Part shown: one piece after another, positions 1 to 9,165 of the stretch | How the letters are laid out: each line of letters begins with the position of its first letter | How positions within the stretch are numbered: position 1 is the stretch's first letter | Assembly (NCBI RefSeq): GCF_002849615.1 | Contig: NZ_PDNV01000003.1 | Span: 248,001 to 312,000, forward strand | Source: Pollutimonas nitritireducens | GTDB lineage: Bacteria > Pseudomonadota > Gammaproteobacteria > Burkholderiales > Burkholderiaceae_B | DNA length: 64,000 nucleotides | Reading direction: 5' to 3' | The notes under the pieces: generated by a model | What the model was told of the DNA's origin: nothing | Seen by the model: only the letters and a program-made list of their open reading frames with translations | Databases searched by the model: none | Position numbers and translations under genes: made by a program

Positions 1-916
1 TACATGAATAAGGCAGCTCTATACCTTGCGCCAGTGCGGAATCGAGCACACTGTCCTTGTTCTTTTCTATACTCAGTGTTCGCGTCAGACCGTCCTGTAT
101 GACGGTGACTTCGCAGAGATCCCTGCCTGGCGCCTTGCGGGCTTCGTGCCCGGTGCGCAGTGCGCGCGGCCCTTTGGGCGATCCGAAAAGCTCGAACTTG
201 ATCCTGGACTTGTCGATACCGTTGTCCATCAATGCCCTGGTCACGGATTCGGTCATGTCTTGCGGTCCACAGACGAAGGCATAGTCGATCATGGAAGGAT
301 CCATCCAGACGTTCAGCAACTGCGTCACCTTGTCCCCATCCAGCCTTCCGTTGAAGAGGTCAATGTCCTGGTGCTCGCGACTCATTACATATATCAGCGA
401 GAATCGCGTCATGTAGCGGTTCTTGATGTCTTCGATTTCTTCGCGAAACAATACGGCGGACGACGCCCGATTGCCGAAAAACAGCGTAAAGCTGCTTTCG
501 GGCTCGGTGTCCAGCGCGGTTTTCACCAACGATAGTATGGGGGTGATACCGCTGCCCACTGCAAAGGCTACATACCGATGTGCATTGGTCGGTGAGAATT
601 CGACTGTGAAGTTGCCATCCGGCGGCATGACATCCAGGGACTGCCCCGCTTCAAGGTGCTGGTTGGCCCAGTTTGAAAATGCCCCATCGTTAAGGCGCTT
701 GATAGCCACCCGCAACTGCCTGTCGCTGGGAGCGGCGCAGATCGAATATGAGCGACGCAACTCTTCACCGCCGACATTGGTGCGCAGCGTAAGGTACTGC
801 CCCGGCCGGAATGAAAACTTGTCGTTCAATTGGCCGGGAACGTCGAATGTAACGACCACCGCATCGCGCGTGTTCTTGGCCACCGAGGCCACTTTCAGAG
901 AATAGAACTGATTCAT
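1..916 (-). CDS. paaE: 1,2-phenylacetyl-CoA epoxidase reductase subunit PaaE (3' end cut by window edge)
   Basis: This gene passes electrons from NAD(P)H to the PaaABC epoxidase that oxidises phenylacetyl-CoA. The reading frame stays open from ATG at 916 to the left edge, giving 305 residues that begin MNQFYSLKVASVAK. An FNR-type FAD domain comes first (motif RSYSICAAP near residue 50), then a pyridine-nucleotide domain (VGSGITPILS; FVCGPQDM). The start of a plant-type 2Fe-2S ferredoxin domain follows, and its first cluster Cys (ELPYSC) is the last residue visible. About 50 residues are missing compared with the family length of roughly 355. The ATG overlaps the paaD stop by one base (TAATG), so translation is probably coupled. 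Confidence 0.95.
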   Translation of the reverse strand, partial: MNQFYSLKVASVAKNTRDAVVVTFDVPGQLNDKFSFRPGQYLTLRTNVGGEELRRSYSICAAPSDRQLRVAIKRLNDGAFSNWANQHLEAGQSLDVMPPDGNFTVEFSPTNAHRYVAFAVGSGITPILSLVKTALDTEPESSFTLFFGNRASSAVLFREEIEDIKNRYMTRFSLIYVMSREHQDIDLFNGRLDGDKVTQLLNVWMDPSMIDYAFVCGPQDMTESVTRALMDNGIDKSRIKFELFGSPKGPRALRTGHEARKAPGRDLCEVTVIQDGLTRTLSIEKNKDSVLDSALAQGIELPYSC

Positions 917-1425
917 TAATGTGCCTTGAAATAATCGAAGGGCTCCCGGCAGTCGTTACAGCGGTATAAGGCCTTGCACGATGTCGACCCGAAATGGCTG
1001 ACCAGCCGGGTATGGCTCGAACCACATAGGGGACAAGGCACGACGACGTTCGTGGCGCGTCTTGTAATACCGGAAATGTTGATCGCCTTTTCACCCGGCG
1101 GCGCAATCCCGTAGTTATTCAGCGCAGCACGGCCTTGCGGCGTCATCCAGTCTGTGGTCCATGCCGGCGACAGCTGTGTTTCGATTCGTACGTGCTCGAT
1201 GCCGTGCGCGCCAAGCGTGCCGGCGATATCGGCCGAAATCTCGCGCATGGCTGGACACCCTGAATAAGTCGGCGTTATGGTCACGACGCAGGTGGATCCT
1301 TCCCAGGCGATATGACGAATCAGACCCAGGTCGACTACCGACAGCACAGGAATCTCAGGATCGGGGACACCGGTCAGCCACTGCATCACATCGTCAGGCG
1401 ACGCGTGAACCAGCCCGCTCACCAC
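916..1425 (-). CDS. paaD: Phenylacetate epoxidase maturation protein PaaD (PaaJ)
   Basis: The 169-residue protein belongs to the PaaD family, needed for an active epoxidase and thought to help assemble Fe-S or metal centres. The first half is a DUF59/MIP18-like domain (PDPEIPVLSVVDLGLI near 20-36; TYSGCPAM near 53-60). The C-terminal end is a zinc-ribbon-like segment with CPLC near residue 131 and CNDC near 156. The start is a GTG at 1425, seven bases inside paaC, with a second in-frame GTG at 1422. The gene sits between paaC and paaE in the usual order. Identification is firm; the exact biochemical role comes from family knowledge. Confidence 0.95.
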   Translation of the reverse strand: MVSGLVHASPDDVMQWLTGVPDPEIPVLSVVDLGLIRHIAWEGSTCVVTITPTYSGCPAMREISADIAGTLGAHGIEHVRIETQLSPAWTTDWMTPQGRAALNNYGIAPPGEKAINISGITRRATNVVVPCPLCGSSHTRLVSHFGSTSCKALYRCNDCREPFDYFKAH

Positions 1426-2183
1426 ACAGCTCCGGGATAAGTGCGCTGCAGATGCTGCATCTCAGCCAGTATGTAACCTAGCGCCTCGGTATGGCGCCCG
1501 GAGATTCCACCCCGGTGTGCGCGGTGACTGGCATCATCAGGATCAGGCAGAATCAGCGTAGACTCCTGGAAGATGCCTGACACATGCTCGAGCCAGGCTG
1601 GCCATAGTTGCGAATGCAGCGGCACGACCTTGCGGTCTGCCAGTGCTTCAATGATCTCGTCATCCAGGAACAGTTCGCCGACAAAACGCCACGCATCATT
1701 GACCGCTACCTGCATTCTTGCGTGGCTTTCGGCCGTTCCGTCTCCGAGACGCACAAGGATGTCCGAAGAACGACGTACGTGATACGTGACCTCTTTGATG
1801 GATTTCTCTGCGATGGCGGCCACCCGTTCGTCAGAAGACGAACACAATTCCTTGAGCAGGAAGTAATGCCACGTATCGAAGAGGAACTGGCGCGCGATAA
1901 CGCTACCATAATGAGTATTCGGCCGCTCGACCAGCAAGTAGTTCCGATACTCCGGAGCGTCCCGCAGGTAAGCCAGCTGATCTTCATCGCGCGATTGCCC
2001 TTCGACCTCGCCGGCCAGGGTCAGCCACAGGCGCGACTGACCCAGAAGGTCGAGCGCTACGTTGGTCATGGCAAGATCTTCCTCAAGCGCCGGCCCGTGG
2101 CCGGTCAACTCGGACAAACGGTGCGACAGTATCAAGGACGTGTCGCCCATGTGCAGCAAATACTGAAACAAGGGTTGATCCAT
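1419..2183 (-). CDS. paaC: 1,2-phenylacetyl-CoA epoxidase structural subunit PaaC
   Basis: The 254-residue protein is the ferritin-like subunit that pairs with PaaA in the multicomponent epoxidase converting phenylacetyl-CoA to its ring-1,2-epoxide. It shows the typical family start (LFQYLLHMGDTSLILSHRL) and an all-helical pattern, with LALGQSR-type and DAWRFVGELF segments. Family knowledge says PaaC has lost most iron ligands and acts structurally. It lies 8 bases after paaB and overlaps paaD by 7 bases, so all five genes appear to be one transcript. Confidence 0.96.
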   Translation of the reverse strand: MDQPLFQYLLHMGDTSLILSHRLSELTGHGPALEEDLAMTNVALDLLGQSRLWLTLAGEVEGQSRDEDQLAYLRDAPEYRNYLLVERPNTHYGSVIARQFLFDTWHYFLLKELCSSSDERVAAIAEKSIKEVTYHVRRSSDILVRLGDGTAESHARMQVAVNDAWRFVGELFLDDEIIEALADRKVVPLHSQLWPAWLEHVSGIFQESTLILPDPDDASHRAHRGGISGRHTEALGYILAEMQHLQRTYPGAVW

Positions 2184-2191
2184 GGGATCTC

Positions 2192-2479
2192 CTACATATG
2201 CTTGATTTCTTCAGGCATGGGAAAAAAGGTGGGATGACGATAGATTTTGCTATTGGCCGGCTCGAACAATGGTTGCTTGTCGCCGGGGCTGCTGGCGACA
2301 ACATCGGCCGCCTTCACCACCCAAATGCTCAATCCTTCGTTGCGCCGTGTATAGACGTCGCGTGCGTTATTGATGGCCATTTCGGCGTCGGATGCATGCA
2401 GGCTGCCCACATGCTTATGGGCCAGGCCATGTTGACTGCGTATAAAGACTTCCCAGAGGGGCCATCCGTTTTGACTCAT
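2192..2479 (-). CDS. paaB: 1,2-phenylacetyl-CoA epoxidase subunit PaaB
   Basis: The 95-residue PaaB bridges PaaAC dimers in the epoxidase complex. The start was set at the ATG giving MSQNGWPLWEVFIRS, which is the conserved N-terminus of the family. An upstream in-frame start would add 13 residues of unrelated sequence. Conserved features include SQHGLAHKHVGSLHA near 15-29 and ALxNARDVYTRR near 35-46. It follows paaA by 54 bases. Confidence 0.95.
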   Translation of the reverse strand: MSQNGWPLWEVFIRSQHGLAHKHVGSLHASDAEMAINNARDVYTRRNEGLSIWVVKAADVVASSPGDKQPLFEPANSKIYRHPTFFPMPEEIKHM

Positions 2480-2533
2480 TTTCGTATCCTTCGCCGGCTC
2501 GGCCGCCGACACACGCATTGAATAAAAGAAGCT

Positions 2534-3526
2534 TCAGGCAGCGGCTTTGTTGCGGGCATGCTTGTCGGCATATGCCATGAAGGCATCTCGCACCCAGGCA
2601 CCCTCTTCGTGCGCCTTGACGCGGGCTTGAAGGCGCTCACGATTGCACGGGCCATGGCCCTTGATGACGGCATAAAATTCCGACCAATCGATTTCGCCGA
2701 AATCGTAATGGCCGCGTTCCTCGTTCCATTTGAGGTCCGGATCCGGCACCTTCAGGCCTAAATAGTCCGCCTGCGGCACAGTCTGGTCGACCATTTTCTG
2801 GCGCAGCTCGTCATTGGAGAAGAGCTTGATGCGCCATTGCATGGATTGCGCGCTGTTCGGGGAATCGGCATCAGAAGGGCCGAACATCATGAGGGCCGGC
2901 CACCACCAACGATTGAAGGCTTCCTGGCACATCTCTTTCTGGGCTTGCGTGCCATGCAGGCACATTTGAATCAGAAGGTCATAGCCCTGCCGCTGGTGAA
3001 AGGATTCTTCCTTGCAGACACGGACCATGGCGCGTGCATAAGGCCCGTATGAACAACGACAAAGCGGTATCTGGTTGATAATGGCCGAGCCGTCGACCAG
3101 CCAGCCTATCATGCCGATATCGGCCCAGCTAAGGGTTGGATAATTGAAAATGCTTGAATATTTTGCCTTGCCCGAATGAAGGTCGTCGACCAGGTCATCG
3201 CGGGAAACGCCCAAGGTCTCGGCCGCACTGTACAGATACAGTCCATGCCCAGCTTCATCCTGAACTTTGGCCAACAAGATGGCCTTGCGTTTCAATGAAG
3301 GGGCCCGGGTGATCCAGTTACCCTCAGGCAGCATCCCGACGATTTCAGAGTGCGCATGCTGCGAGATTTGCCTGACCAGCGTCTTGCGATAGGCCTCGGG
3401 CATCCAATCCTTCGCCTCGATTCGCACGCCTTCGTCGATCCGCTGCTGGAAAGCCAGTTCAGGCCCGGTCAGCTGATCGACGGTGCGCACGCTTTTTACC
3501 CCGGTTTCAACAAGCTGAGCGTACAT
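2534..3526 (-). CDS. paaA: 1,2-phenylacetyl-CoA epoxidase catalytic subunit PaaA
   Basis: The 330-residue PaaA carries the diiron centre that epoxidises the phenylacetyl-CoA ring. Carboxylate and His ligands are visible in the ferritin-like fold, for example [13 protein letters not shown] near residue 100 and [12 protein letters not shown] near 180. The ATG at 3526 (MYAQLVETG) has a good ribosome binding site (AAAGGAGA) 7 bases upstream. An upstream in-frame start would run through the promoter. It is the first gene of paaABCDE and is divergent from paaX. Confidence 0.97.
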   Translation of the reverse strand: MYAQLVETGVKSVRTVDQLTGPELAFQQRIDEGVRIEAKDWMPEAYRKTLVRQISQHAHSEIVGMLPEGNWITRAPSLKRKAILLAKVQDEAGHGLYLYSAAETLGVSRDDLVDDLHSGKAKYSSIFNYPTLSWADIGMIGWLVDGSAIINQIPLCRCSYGPYARAMVRVCKEESFHQRQGYDLLIQMCLHGTQAQKEMCQEAFNRWWWPALMMFGPSDADSPNSAQSMQWRIKLFSNDELRQKMVDQTVPQADYLGLKVPDPDLKWNEERGHYDFGEIDWSEFYAVIKGHGPCNRERLQARVKAHEEGAWVRDAFMAYADKHARNKAAA

Positions 3527-3565
3527 GAGAGTCTCCTTTAGGCTTGAACAATACTTTATGCCTTC

Positions 3566-3594
3566 ATTATTTAATACAAAAATATTGATGTCAA
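3566..3594 (-). promoter_or_regulatory. Sigma-70 promoter of paaABCDE
   Basis: Read on the minus strand, a perfect -35 box TTGACA (3594-3589) is followed by a 17-base spacer and a -10 box AATAAT (3571-3566), one base from consensus. The expected transcription start is near 3558, upstream of the paaA ribosome binding site. The -35 box lies inside the dyad at 3585-3598. Confidence 0.7.
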
Positions 3595-3598
3595 TCAA
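3585..3598. promoter_or_regulatory. Candidate PaaX operator dyad
   Basis: The sequence TTGATGTCAATCAA is an inverted repeat (TTGAT, 4-base spacer, ATCAA). It covers the -35 box of the paaA promoter and sits between the divergent paaA and paaX genes. PaaX repressors are known to bind paa promoters and to release them with phenylacetyl-CoA. Assigning this dyad to PaaX is inference from position only. Confidence 0.4.
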
Positions 3599-3666
3599 AT
3601 TATGGTATCAAATAAGACCCGGCCTGCTTCGTATAACATGAGCGTTCTGCCTACGGACACCCTCTC

Positions 3667-4629
3667 ATGCAAGACTCGCCCAGCACCCTCCAGCGTCTGA
3701 TCCATTCCCTGCTCGAACGTGACCCACCGCGGGCAAAATCGCTTTGCGTGACCCTTCTGGGCGACGCCATAGGGCCTCACGGCGGCCGGATTTGGCTCAG
3801 CGATCTTATTGAGCTGGTCACTCCTCTTGGCATCAACGAACGGCTGCTGCGCACGAGCGTCTTTCGTCTGGTAGCCCAGGGATGGCTGCAATCCGAGCGC
3901 CACGGCCGGCGCAGCCTGTATCGCTTGAGCGAACTGGGCGAGGACCTCACCCGCCAGGCCTCGAGCCGTATCTATGAAGGCTCGCCGCAGCAATGGGCAG
4001 GCGATTGGACGCTGGTCATCCTGCCACGCTTTGGAAACGGCAGCATGAGCAAACGCAGCGAGGTGCGCCGCGAGCTGATCTGGGCTGGATTTGGCGCCAT
4101 CGCACCTGGCATTTTTGCGCTGCCGCGCAACCAGGCGGACGTCGCACAGAAAGTACTCGGCAAACTGAAGCTATCGAACAATGCGTTGGTGCTGGGCGCG
4201 CATGACATGAACGAAAGCAAGGGGTTGGCCATCAGCTCTCTAATCTCGCAATGCTGGGACCTGGATGGGGTGGCGCGCCAGTATCAGGAGTTTTCCGATA
4301 CCTTCGGACCCATGCTGGCGGCTGTGGGCGATAGCATGCGGCCGTCGCAGGCCTTCGCGGTGCGTGCCTTGACCATACACGAATGGCGCCGCATCGTCTT
4401 GCACGACCCCCAGCTGCCTACTCAGATGCTGCCCGAGGACTGGCCCGGACATGCGGCACGCATGCTATGCGGCGAGTTGTACTGGGCGATTTTCGACATG
4501 GCGGAACGCCACCTGGACTATTTGCTGGATAAGGATCCCGCGCATTACCAGCCCGCGAAACCGTCCGTGTACGAACGGTTTCGCGGGCAACGCGCAACAA
4601 ACTACAATTTGATGAAATGCTCGCGATAA
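3667..4629 (+). CDS. paaX: Phenylacetate degradation repressor PaaX
   Basis: The 320-residue regulator has an N-terminal winged-helix domain (residues about 25-95, with [16 protein letters not shown] and [10 protein letters not shown]) followed by the PaaX central and C-terminal domains. In the family it represses paa genes until phenylacetyl-CoA binds. The gene is divergent from paaABCDE with a 140-base shared control region. Its last 28 bases overlap the 3' end of orn on the other strand. The C-terminal coding part holds a perfect 14-bp hairpin (4551-4588), so the final 20 or so residues may be less conserved. Confidence 0.93.
   Translation: MQDSPSTLQRLIHSLLERDPPRAKSLCVTLLGDAIGPHGGRIWLSDLIELVTPLGINERLLRTSVFRLVAQGWLQSERHGRRSLYRLSELGEDLTRQASSRIYEGSPQQWAGDWTLVILPRFGNGSMSKRSEVRRELIWAGFGAIAPGIFALPRNQADVAQKVLGKLKLSNNALVLGAHDMNESKGLAISSLISQCWDLDGVARQYQEFSDTFGPMLAAVGDSMRPSQAFAVRALTIHEWRRIVLHDPQLPTQMLPEDWPGHAARMLCGELYWAIFDMAERHLDYLLDKDPAHYQPAKPSVYERFRGQRATNYNLMKCSR
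4551..4588. terminator. 14-bp perfect hairpin at the convergent paaX/orn ends
   Basis: GCCCGCGAAACCGT (4551-4564) is exactly complementary to 4575-4588 with a 10-base loop. It lies inside the last codons of paaX and 13 bases downstream of the orn stop. Neither side has a U-run, so it is not a classical intrinsic terminator. It may protect 3' ends or separate the two convergent transcripts. Confidence 0.45.
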
Positions 4630-5147
4630 TGCTTGAGTTCTTCAATTGATTCGTAGATGTCGGCCAACGCTTCATGCCTGCTTTTCTTGACGAAGCTTTT
4701 GTACACCTCAGGCTTCCACCGCAAGGAAAGCTCTTTCAATGTGCTGACGTCGAGATTACGATAATGAAAGAAAGCTTCGAGCCGCGGCATGTACTTAACC
4801 ATAAAACGCCGATCCTGACCTATGGTGTTGCCGCACATGGGCGATTTCCCGGCGGGCACGTATTGAGCCATGAATTCCAGCAGTTGCTGTTCGGCCTGTT
4901 CTTCAGATAGGGTGGAGGTCTTGACCTTGTCAATCAGCCCGCTCTTCCCATGCGTGGACTGATTCCATTTATCCATGGCGTCCAATAGTTCGGCGCTCTG
5001 GTGTATAACCAACACTGGGCCTTCAGCGACAAAGGTCAGGTCGGGCTCGGTAATGACCACGGCTACCTCGATAATGCGTTCTTTTTCGGGGTCAAGACCC
5101 GTCATTTCCATATCAAGCCACACCAACCGCTGCTCGTTCGCCGCCAT
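4602..5147 (-). CDS. orn: Oligoribonuclease
   Basis: The 181-residue enzyme degrades 2-5 nt RNAs and linear dinucleotides such as pGpG to mononucleotides, and is usually essential in proteobacteria. The DEDDh exonuclease motifs are intact: LDMEMTGLD near residue 12, [11 protein letters not shown] near 107-117, and HEALADI near 158 with the catalytic His and Asp. Its length matches the family. It is divergent from the membrane protease gene (33 bases apart) and overlaps paaX at the 3' end. Confidence 0.97.
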   Translation of the reverse strand: MAANEQRLVWLDMEMTGLDPEKERIIEVAVVITEPDLTFVAEGPVLVIHQSAELLDAMDKWNQSTHGKSGLIDKVKTSTLSEEQAEQQLLEFMAQYVPAGKSPMCGNTIGQDRRFMVKYMPRLEAFFHYRNLDVSTLKELSLRWKPEVYKSFVKKSRHEALADIYESIEELKHYREHFIKL

Positions 5148-5180
5148 ATAATCCTTCCTTAAAACACCGATTTTCGCATA

Positions 5181-6437
5181 ATGGCGCTCTCTATGTTTAC
5201 CCTGGCCTTTATTGTCTTCCTGCTATCCGATATTGCGATGCGCTTATATCTGGCATCACGCCAGGTACGCCACGTTCGTCAACATCGGTCGGCCGTCCCG
5301 GCGGAGTTTTCCGACCGCATAAGCTTGCATAGCCATCAACGAGCCGCCGACTACACCACAGCCAAGATGAAAGTATCGATGGTGGAGCGCGTCACCGAAG
5401 CCGTCGTGCTGGTCGCGTTCACCTTGCTGGGGGGGTTGCAAGCCCTGGATGTTCAACTGGGCAACCTGATCGACAATGAAATGCTGCGTCAGCTATGCCT
5501 GATCGGAGTCGTATTGGCCTTGCTCGGTGTGGTCGGGCTGCCGTTTTCAGCCTGGAAGAAATTCAAGCTTGAAGCCCGGTTCGGCTTCAATCGTATGACG
5601 CCTCGCCTGTTCCTGCTGGACGCATTCAAAACGCTGGTCCTCAGCCTTCTGCTTGGCACACCGCTGGTCGCAAGCATTCTGTGGATCATGGAAAATGCAG
5701 GCCCCTACTGGGTTTTATGGGCCTGGGGACTATGGGTCGCGTTCAATTTGCTCGTTCTCTGGCTTCTGCCCACGATCATCGCTCCGTTGTTCAACAAGTT
5801 CACGCCCTTGAATAATCCGGAGATGTCCGATCGCATCCACCGGCTGGCGCAGCGTTGCGGCTTTTCGCTAAGCGGCCTGTTCGTCATGGACGGGTCCAAA
5901 CGCTCGGCGCACGGGAATGCCTACTTCACCGGTTTCGGAAAAGCGCGGCGCATCGTCTTCTTCGACACCTTGCTTGCGCGACTGAATATCGACGAAATCG
6001 AAGCCGTGCTGGCACACGAGCTGGGCCACTTCAAGCACAAGCATATTCTCAAGCGCATGGCCATCACGTTCACTGTTGCATTGCTGTTTGCCCTGCTCTT
6101 GAGCTGGCTGTCGACACAGGTCTGGTTCTACGTACAGCTGGGCGTATTACCGCAGCTTGGCCGTCCCAACGACGCCCTCGCACTGATACTGTTTTTCCTG
6201 GCGCTACCCGTGTTCACGTTCTGGCTCACGCCGCTTGCCAGCTGGCTTTCCCGCAAAGACGAATTCCAGGCTGACGACTATGCAGCCCAACAGTGCTCTC
6301 CGGATTCTCTGGTGTCAGCCCTGGTGAAACTTTATGATGATAATGCGGCCACGCTGACACCCGATCCGGTACACTCGGCGTTTTATGATAGCCACCCACC
6401 AGCCGTGATACGAATACAGAACTTAAAGCATGCCTAA
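5181..6437 (+). CDS. M48 family (Ste24/CAAX-type) membrane metalloprotease
   Basis: The 418-residue protein is an integral membrane zinc protease of the Ste24-like M48 family. The zinc motif HELGH is at 279-283 and the third ligand lies in DEFQADDYA (Glu361). Several hydrophobic segments are clear (about 1-20, 72-92, 103-122, 148-170, 177-200, 292-310, 333-355). Family members cleave membrane-linked or misfolded proteins; bacterial substrates are mostly unknown. It overlaps rsgA by 8 bases, so the two form an operon. The start could also be the ATG four codons downstream. Confidence 0.9.
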   Translation: MALSMFTLAFIVFLLSDIAMRLYLASRQVRHVRQHRSAVPAEFSDRISLHSHQRAADYTTAKMKVSMVERVTEAVVLVAFTLLGGLQALDVQLGNLIDNEMLRQLCLIGVVLALLGVVGLPFSAWKKFKLEARFGFNRMTPRLFLLDAFKTLVLSLLLGTPLVASILWIMENAGPYWVLWAWGLWVAFNLLVLWLLPTIIAPLFNKFTPLNNPEMSDRIHRLAQRCGFSLSGLFVMDGSKRSAHGNAYFTGFGKARRIVFFDTLLARLNIDEIEAVLAHELGHFKHKHILKRMAITFTVALLFALLLSWLSTQVWFYVQLGVLPQLGRPNDALALILFFLALPVFTFWLTPLASWLSRKDEFQADDYAAQQCSPDSLVSALVKLYDDNAATLTPDPVHSAFYDSHPPAVIRIQNLKHA

Positions 6438-7335
6438 CGCGGCCGCGCCCGAAGGGCGCATTATTGCCGCACACGGACGCCACTACACGGTAGAACTGCC
6501 CGATGGCAGCTTGCGCAAGTGTTTTCCACGTGGAAAGAAGGCCGGCGCAACGGTCGGCGATTATGTCGTCATCAGCCCCCAGGGTGCCGATGAAGGCTCC
6601 ATCGACCGCATCCTGGAGCGTCGCAACCTGCTGTACCGTTCCGACGACATGCGCACCAAGCAGTTCGCAGCCAATGTGGATCAGTTGCTTATCGTCGTCG
6701 CACCAGAGCCCGCCTTTTCCGACGACTTGACCGGCCGCGCACTTGTTGCGGCGTGGAGCGCTGGCATAGAACCCATTGTGGTTCTGAACAAGGTCGATCT
6801 CGAAAACAGCATAGGCATGGCGCGCCAGCGTCTGGCCACGCTTATGCAGCTCGGAATCCACATCGTCGAGCTGAGCGCACATGCGCCCGAGCAAATGCGC
6901 GCCGCCCTCCTGCCTTTGCTGCGGGACCGCTGCACGCTGCTGCTGGGCCAGAGCGGCATGGGGAAGTCGACAATACTGAACGCACTGGTGCCGGACGCGC
7001 GCGCGCACACTCAGGAACATTCCCAGGCGTTGGGAGCCGGAAAGCACACGACGACCAGCACCCGCCTGTATCACTTGCCGGATCAGCCCGGCGACATCAT
7101 CGATTCGCCCGGCTTCCAGGCCTTTGGTCTGTATCATCTGACCGCGACGGATATCGAGCGCGGATTTCCAGAATTCACAGAGGCCATTCAACACTGCCGC
7201 TTTTATAATTGCACGCACAGGCACGAGCCGGGTTGCGGCGTGCTGGCAGCCATTGAAAGTGGCGCCATCACCACGGCGCGCCATGAGCTTTACAAGCGCA
7301 TACTGGCCGAGAACGAAGCCCAGGGAAGATACTGA
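6430..7335 (+). CDS. rsgA: Small ribosomal subunit biogenesis GTPase RsgA
   Basis: The 301-residue circularly permuted GTPase releases late assembly factors from the 30S subunit. An N-terminal OB-fold is followed by a GTPase domain in permuted order: G4 NKVD near 118, G1 GQSGMGKST near 175, G3 DSPG near 223. The C-terminal zinc finger (CRFYNCTHRHEPGC) binds Zn. Translation is probably coupled to the upstream protease gene. The next gene is convergent. Confidence 0.96.
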   Translation: MPNAAAPEGRIIAAHGRHYTVELPDGSLRKCFPRGKKAGATVGDYVVISPQGADEGSIDRILERRNLLYRSDDMRTKQFAANVDQLLIVVAPEPAFSDDLTGRALVAAWSAGIEPIVVLNKVDLENSIGMARQRLATLMQLGIHIVELSAHAPEQMRAALLPLLRDRCTLLLGQSGMGKSTILNALVPDARAHTQEHSQALGAGKHTTTSTRLYHLPDQPGDIIDSPGFQAFGLYHLTATDIERGFPEFTEAIQHCRFYNCTHRHEPGCGVLAAIESGAITTARHELYKRILAENEAQGRY

Positions 7336-7401
7336 CTACCATGCGCCTGGTGACTGCTGCGCTGTTTGCTCAGTCCGGTATTCGAATCCGGCAAATAGCC
7401 A

Positions 7402-8133
7402 CTAAGCGAGCTTGGATTGCGCGGCGGCAAGATAATGATAGAAGTTTCGTATCAGGGCCGCCGTAGCGCCCCAGATGAAGTAAGACTTCCACGTTATCGA
7501 AAAATAATAGCGGTGTCCGCCACCGGGAAGCGAAGCCTGGTGCAGTCGGTGCACACCGGTATCCATCAGCACGGACAAAGGCACCTCGAATACCTCGGCG
7601 ACTTCGGTCCGATCGGGACTGATGGTGAATCCAGGGCGTATGGCACCTATGACCGGTTTCATGGTGAAACGCGTCGACGTGAGAAAGCTGGGCTGAGTAC
7701 CGATTATGTCGATAAATTCAGGCGCCACACCAATTTCCTCGTGGGTTTCCCGTATTGCAGCGGCAATTGCATCGGTGTCTGTGGATTCAATACGCCCGCC
7801 CGGAAAAGAGATTTGGCCTGCATGATCGTATAAATGCGAGGCCCTGCGGGTGAATACCACGTGCACGCCAGCAGGACGCTGTACCAGCGCGACAAAGACT
7901 GCCGCCTTGATGACGCCATGGTGCCCGAGCACATCGGCCTGGAACGAATCAGCAAAGATGGGTTCGACTTTCCATTCGACGGGGTGTGCGAAGGCAGAAG
8001 AAATGAAATCGAGTTGGAGCGAGGCTTTGGAGAGAGGCTGCAATATCTCGCTCGAAATGATAGGCTGTACCAGCGGGTCGAAACCCGGGAGAATCATGCG
8101 CCTGTTTCGAGGAATAACGGTGCTCTGAGACAT
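7402..8133 (-). CDS. Nudix hydrolase, CoA diphosphatase type (NudL-like)
   Basis: The 243-residue protein carries the UPF0035 signature upstream of the Nudix box (TRRASHLYDHAGQISFPGG), which marks coenzyme-A diphosphatases. The Nudix box follows, ending RETHEEIG. The predicted reaction is hydrolysis of CoA or acyl-CoA to 3'-phosphoadenosine phosphate and phosphopantetheine. The N-terminal 60 residues are less recognisable. The gene follows rplS on the same strand, but a terminator lies between them. It converges on rsgA. Confidence 0.88.
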   Translation of the reverse strand: MSQSTVIPRNRRMILPGFDPLVQPIISSEILQPLSKASLQLDFISSAFAHPVEWKVEPIFADSFQADVLGHHGVIKAAVFVALVQRPAGVHVVFTRRASHLYDHAGQISFPGGRIESTDTDAIAAAIRETHEEIGVAPEFIDIIGTQPSFLTSTRFTMKPVIGAIRPGFTISPDRTEVAEVFEVPLSVLMDTGVHRLHQASLPGGGHRYYFSITWKSYFIWGATAALIRNFYHYLAAAQSKLA

Positions 8134-8141
8134 AAAATCAA

Positions 8142-8176
8142 TAAAGCAAAGGCACCCATGAGGTGCCTTTGCTGGT
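8142..8176 (-). terminator. Intrinsic terminator after rplS
   Basis: AGCAAAGGCACC (8145-8156) pairs perfectly with GGTGCCTTTGCT (8162-8173) around a 5-base loop. On the minus strand a T-rich run (TTTATTGATTTT) follows. It lies between the rplS stop and the Nudix start. Confidence 0.85.
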
Positions 8177-8196
8177 TTAAACCGGAAAAACGCTGC

Positions 8197-8583
8197 TTAT
8201 TTAGCGGCTGCTTTCTTGGGGTTGCGAACCAGCTTTTCTTTAATACGAGCAGCCTTACCCGAACGGCTACGCAGGTAGTAAAGTTTAGCACGACGTACAT
8301 CGCCGCGACGTTTTACTTCAATGCTTGCGATTTGCGGGGAATACAGCTGGAATGTACGTTCAACGGCTTCGCCAGAGGAAATCTTGCGCACGATAAAGGA
8401 TGAATTCAGACCGCGGTTGCGACGGCCGATGACCACGCCTTCATAGGCCTGGACGCGCTTGCGGGCGCCTTCAACCACGTTTACATTAACAATAACGGTA
8501 TCGCCAGGGCCAAAAGTAGGCAGTTCTGCGCCGCCGGTAAGGCGTGCAATTTCTTCTTGTTCAAGAATTTCAATCAAATTCAC
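8197..8583 (-). CDS. rplS: 50S ribosomal protein L19
   Basis: The 128-residue L19 lies at the 30S-50S interface. The family N-terminus [15 protein letters not shown] is matched by a frame that starts with GTG at 8583, preceded by AGGAG at 7-11 bases. The upstream ATG in frame would add 25 unrelated residues. Conserved blocks are [41 protein letters not shown] and [14 protein letters not shown]. The usual partners rpsP-rimM-trmD are not next to it here. Confidence 0.97.
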   Translation of the reverse strand: MNLIEILEQEEIARLTGGAELPTFGPGDTVIVNVNVVEGARKRVQAYEGVVIGRRNRGLNSSFIVRKISSGEAVERTFQLYSPQIASIEVKRRGDVRRAKLYYLRSRSGKAARIKEKLVRNPKKAAAK

Positions 8584-8689
8584 GGTAAAGCTCCTGATTT
8601 CATCATGACGCTGGCATTTCTTGGTATGTAGCAAGCCAGGCAGAGGATGAGTTAGCAAAGCCGATTATTGTACAGGTAAACGGCTGATA

Positions 8690-8866
8690 TTAAAAGCCAC
8701 CTGCGGCAGCAAGCCACATTAGCCCGGGGATTGTTGCACCCCAGGCAGCGACCAGGCAGATGTCAGCCACCATGGCGCCACGTGTGAGTGGCGTGGACTT
8801 GCCACGGCTTGGGCACGACTGGAAGGGCCATTTGGATGGCCGGCTTTTTGGCTGATAAGTTTGCAT
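8690..8866 (-). CDS. Small putative membrane protein, 58 residues
   Basis: The reading frame starting MQTYQPKSRPSKW has a ribosome binding site (CCGGAGA) 8 bases upstream of its ATG, which favours this start over one 27 codons further up. The first half is basic and polar. The second half (residues about 34-57, GAMVADICLVAAWGATIPGL onward) is one hydrophobic segment rich in Gly and Ala. I do not recognise a family. It lies alone between rplS and the peroxiredoxin gene, all on the minus strand. Confidence 0.45.
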   Translation of the reverse strand: MQTYQPKSRPSKWPFQSCPSRGKSTPLTRGAMVADICLVAAWGATIPGLMWLAAAGGF

Positions 8867-9119
8867 GAGCTGTCTCCGGAAGGAATTGGTCGCGACTATG
8901 GGATTACTGCACACACCAAATGCCATACGTGCGAGCTGGTGCTGCATACTGTTTATAAAAACAGCTATCGCGTAAATAGAACTGTATAAAACAACAGTAG
9001 TATTTGCAAGCGATATTTTTGCTTCTGCGGCACTTTTCCGACAGTTGGCTTGATAACCCGTCCTTGCCTGTCCCCTTCCCGGCTTCCCGTTATTGGCAAC
9101 CGTAATGGAAAAGCAGCTA
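8867..9119. other. Intergenic stretch upstream of the small membrane protein gene
   Basis: No convincing gene is seen. A short AT-rich hairpin, CTGTTT-ATAA-AAACAG, lies at 8949-8964. The rest is AT-rich sequence that could hold the promoter of the 58-residue gene. Confidence 0.4.
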
Positions 9120-9146
9120 GAAAAAAACCCACCAAGTGGCGGGTTA
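9120..9146 (-). terminator. Intrinsic terminator after the peroxiredoxin gene
   Basis: On the minus strand AACCCGCC-ACTT-GGTGGGTT (9145-9126; one G-U pair) is followed by a run of T. It starts about 20 bases after the stop of the peroxiredoxin gene. Confidence 0.85.
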
Positions 9147-9165
9147 AAGGATTGCTGTTTCGTTC

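Noticed and set aside
6226-7284. Minus-strand open frame of 352 codons opposite rsgA
   Set aside because: It lies antisense to rsgA and the protease gene end, and shows no family features.
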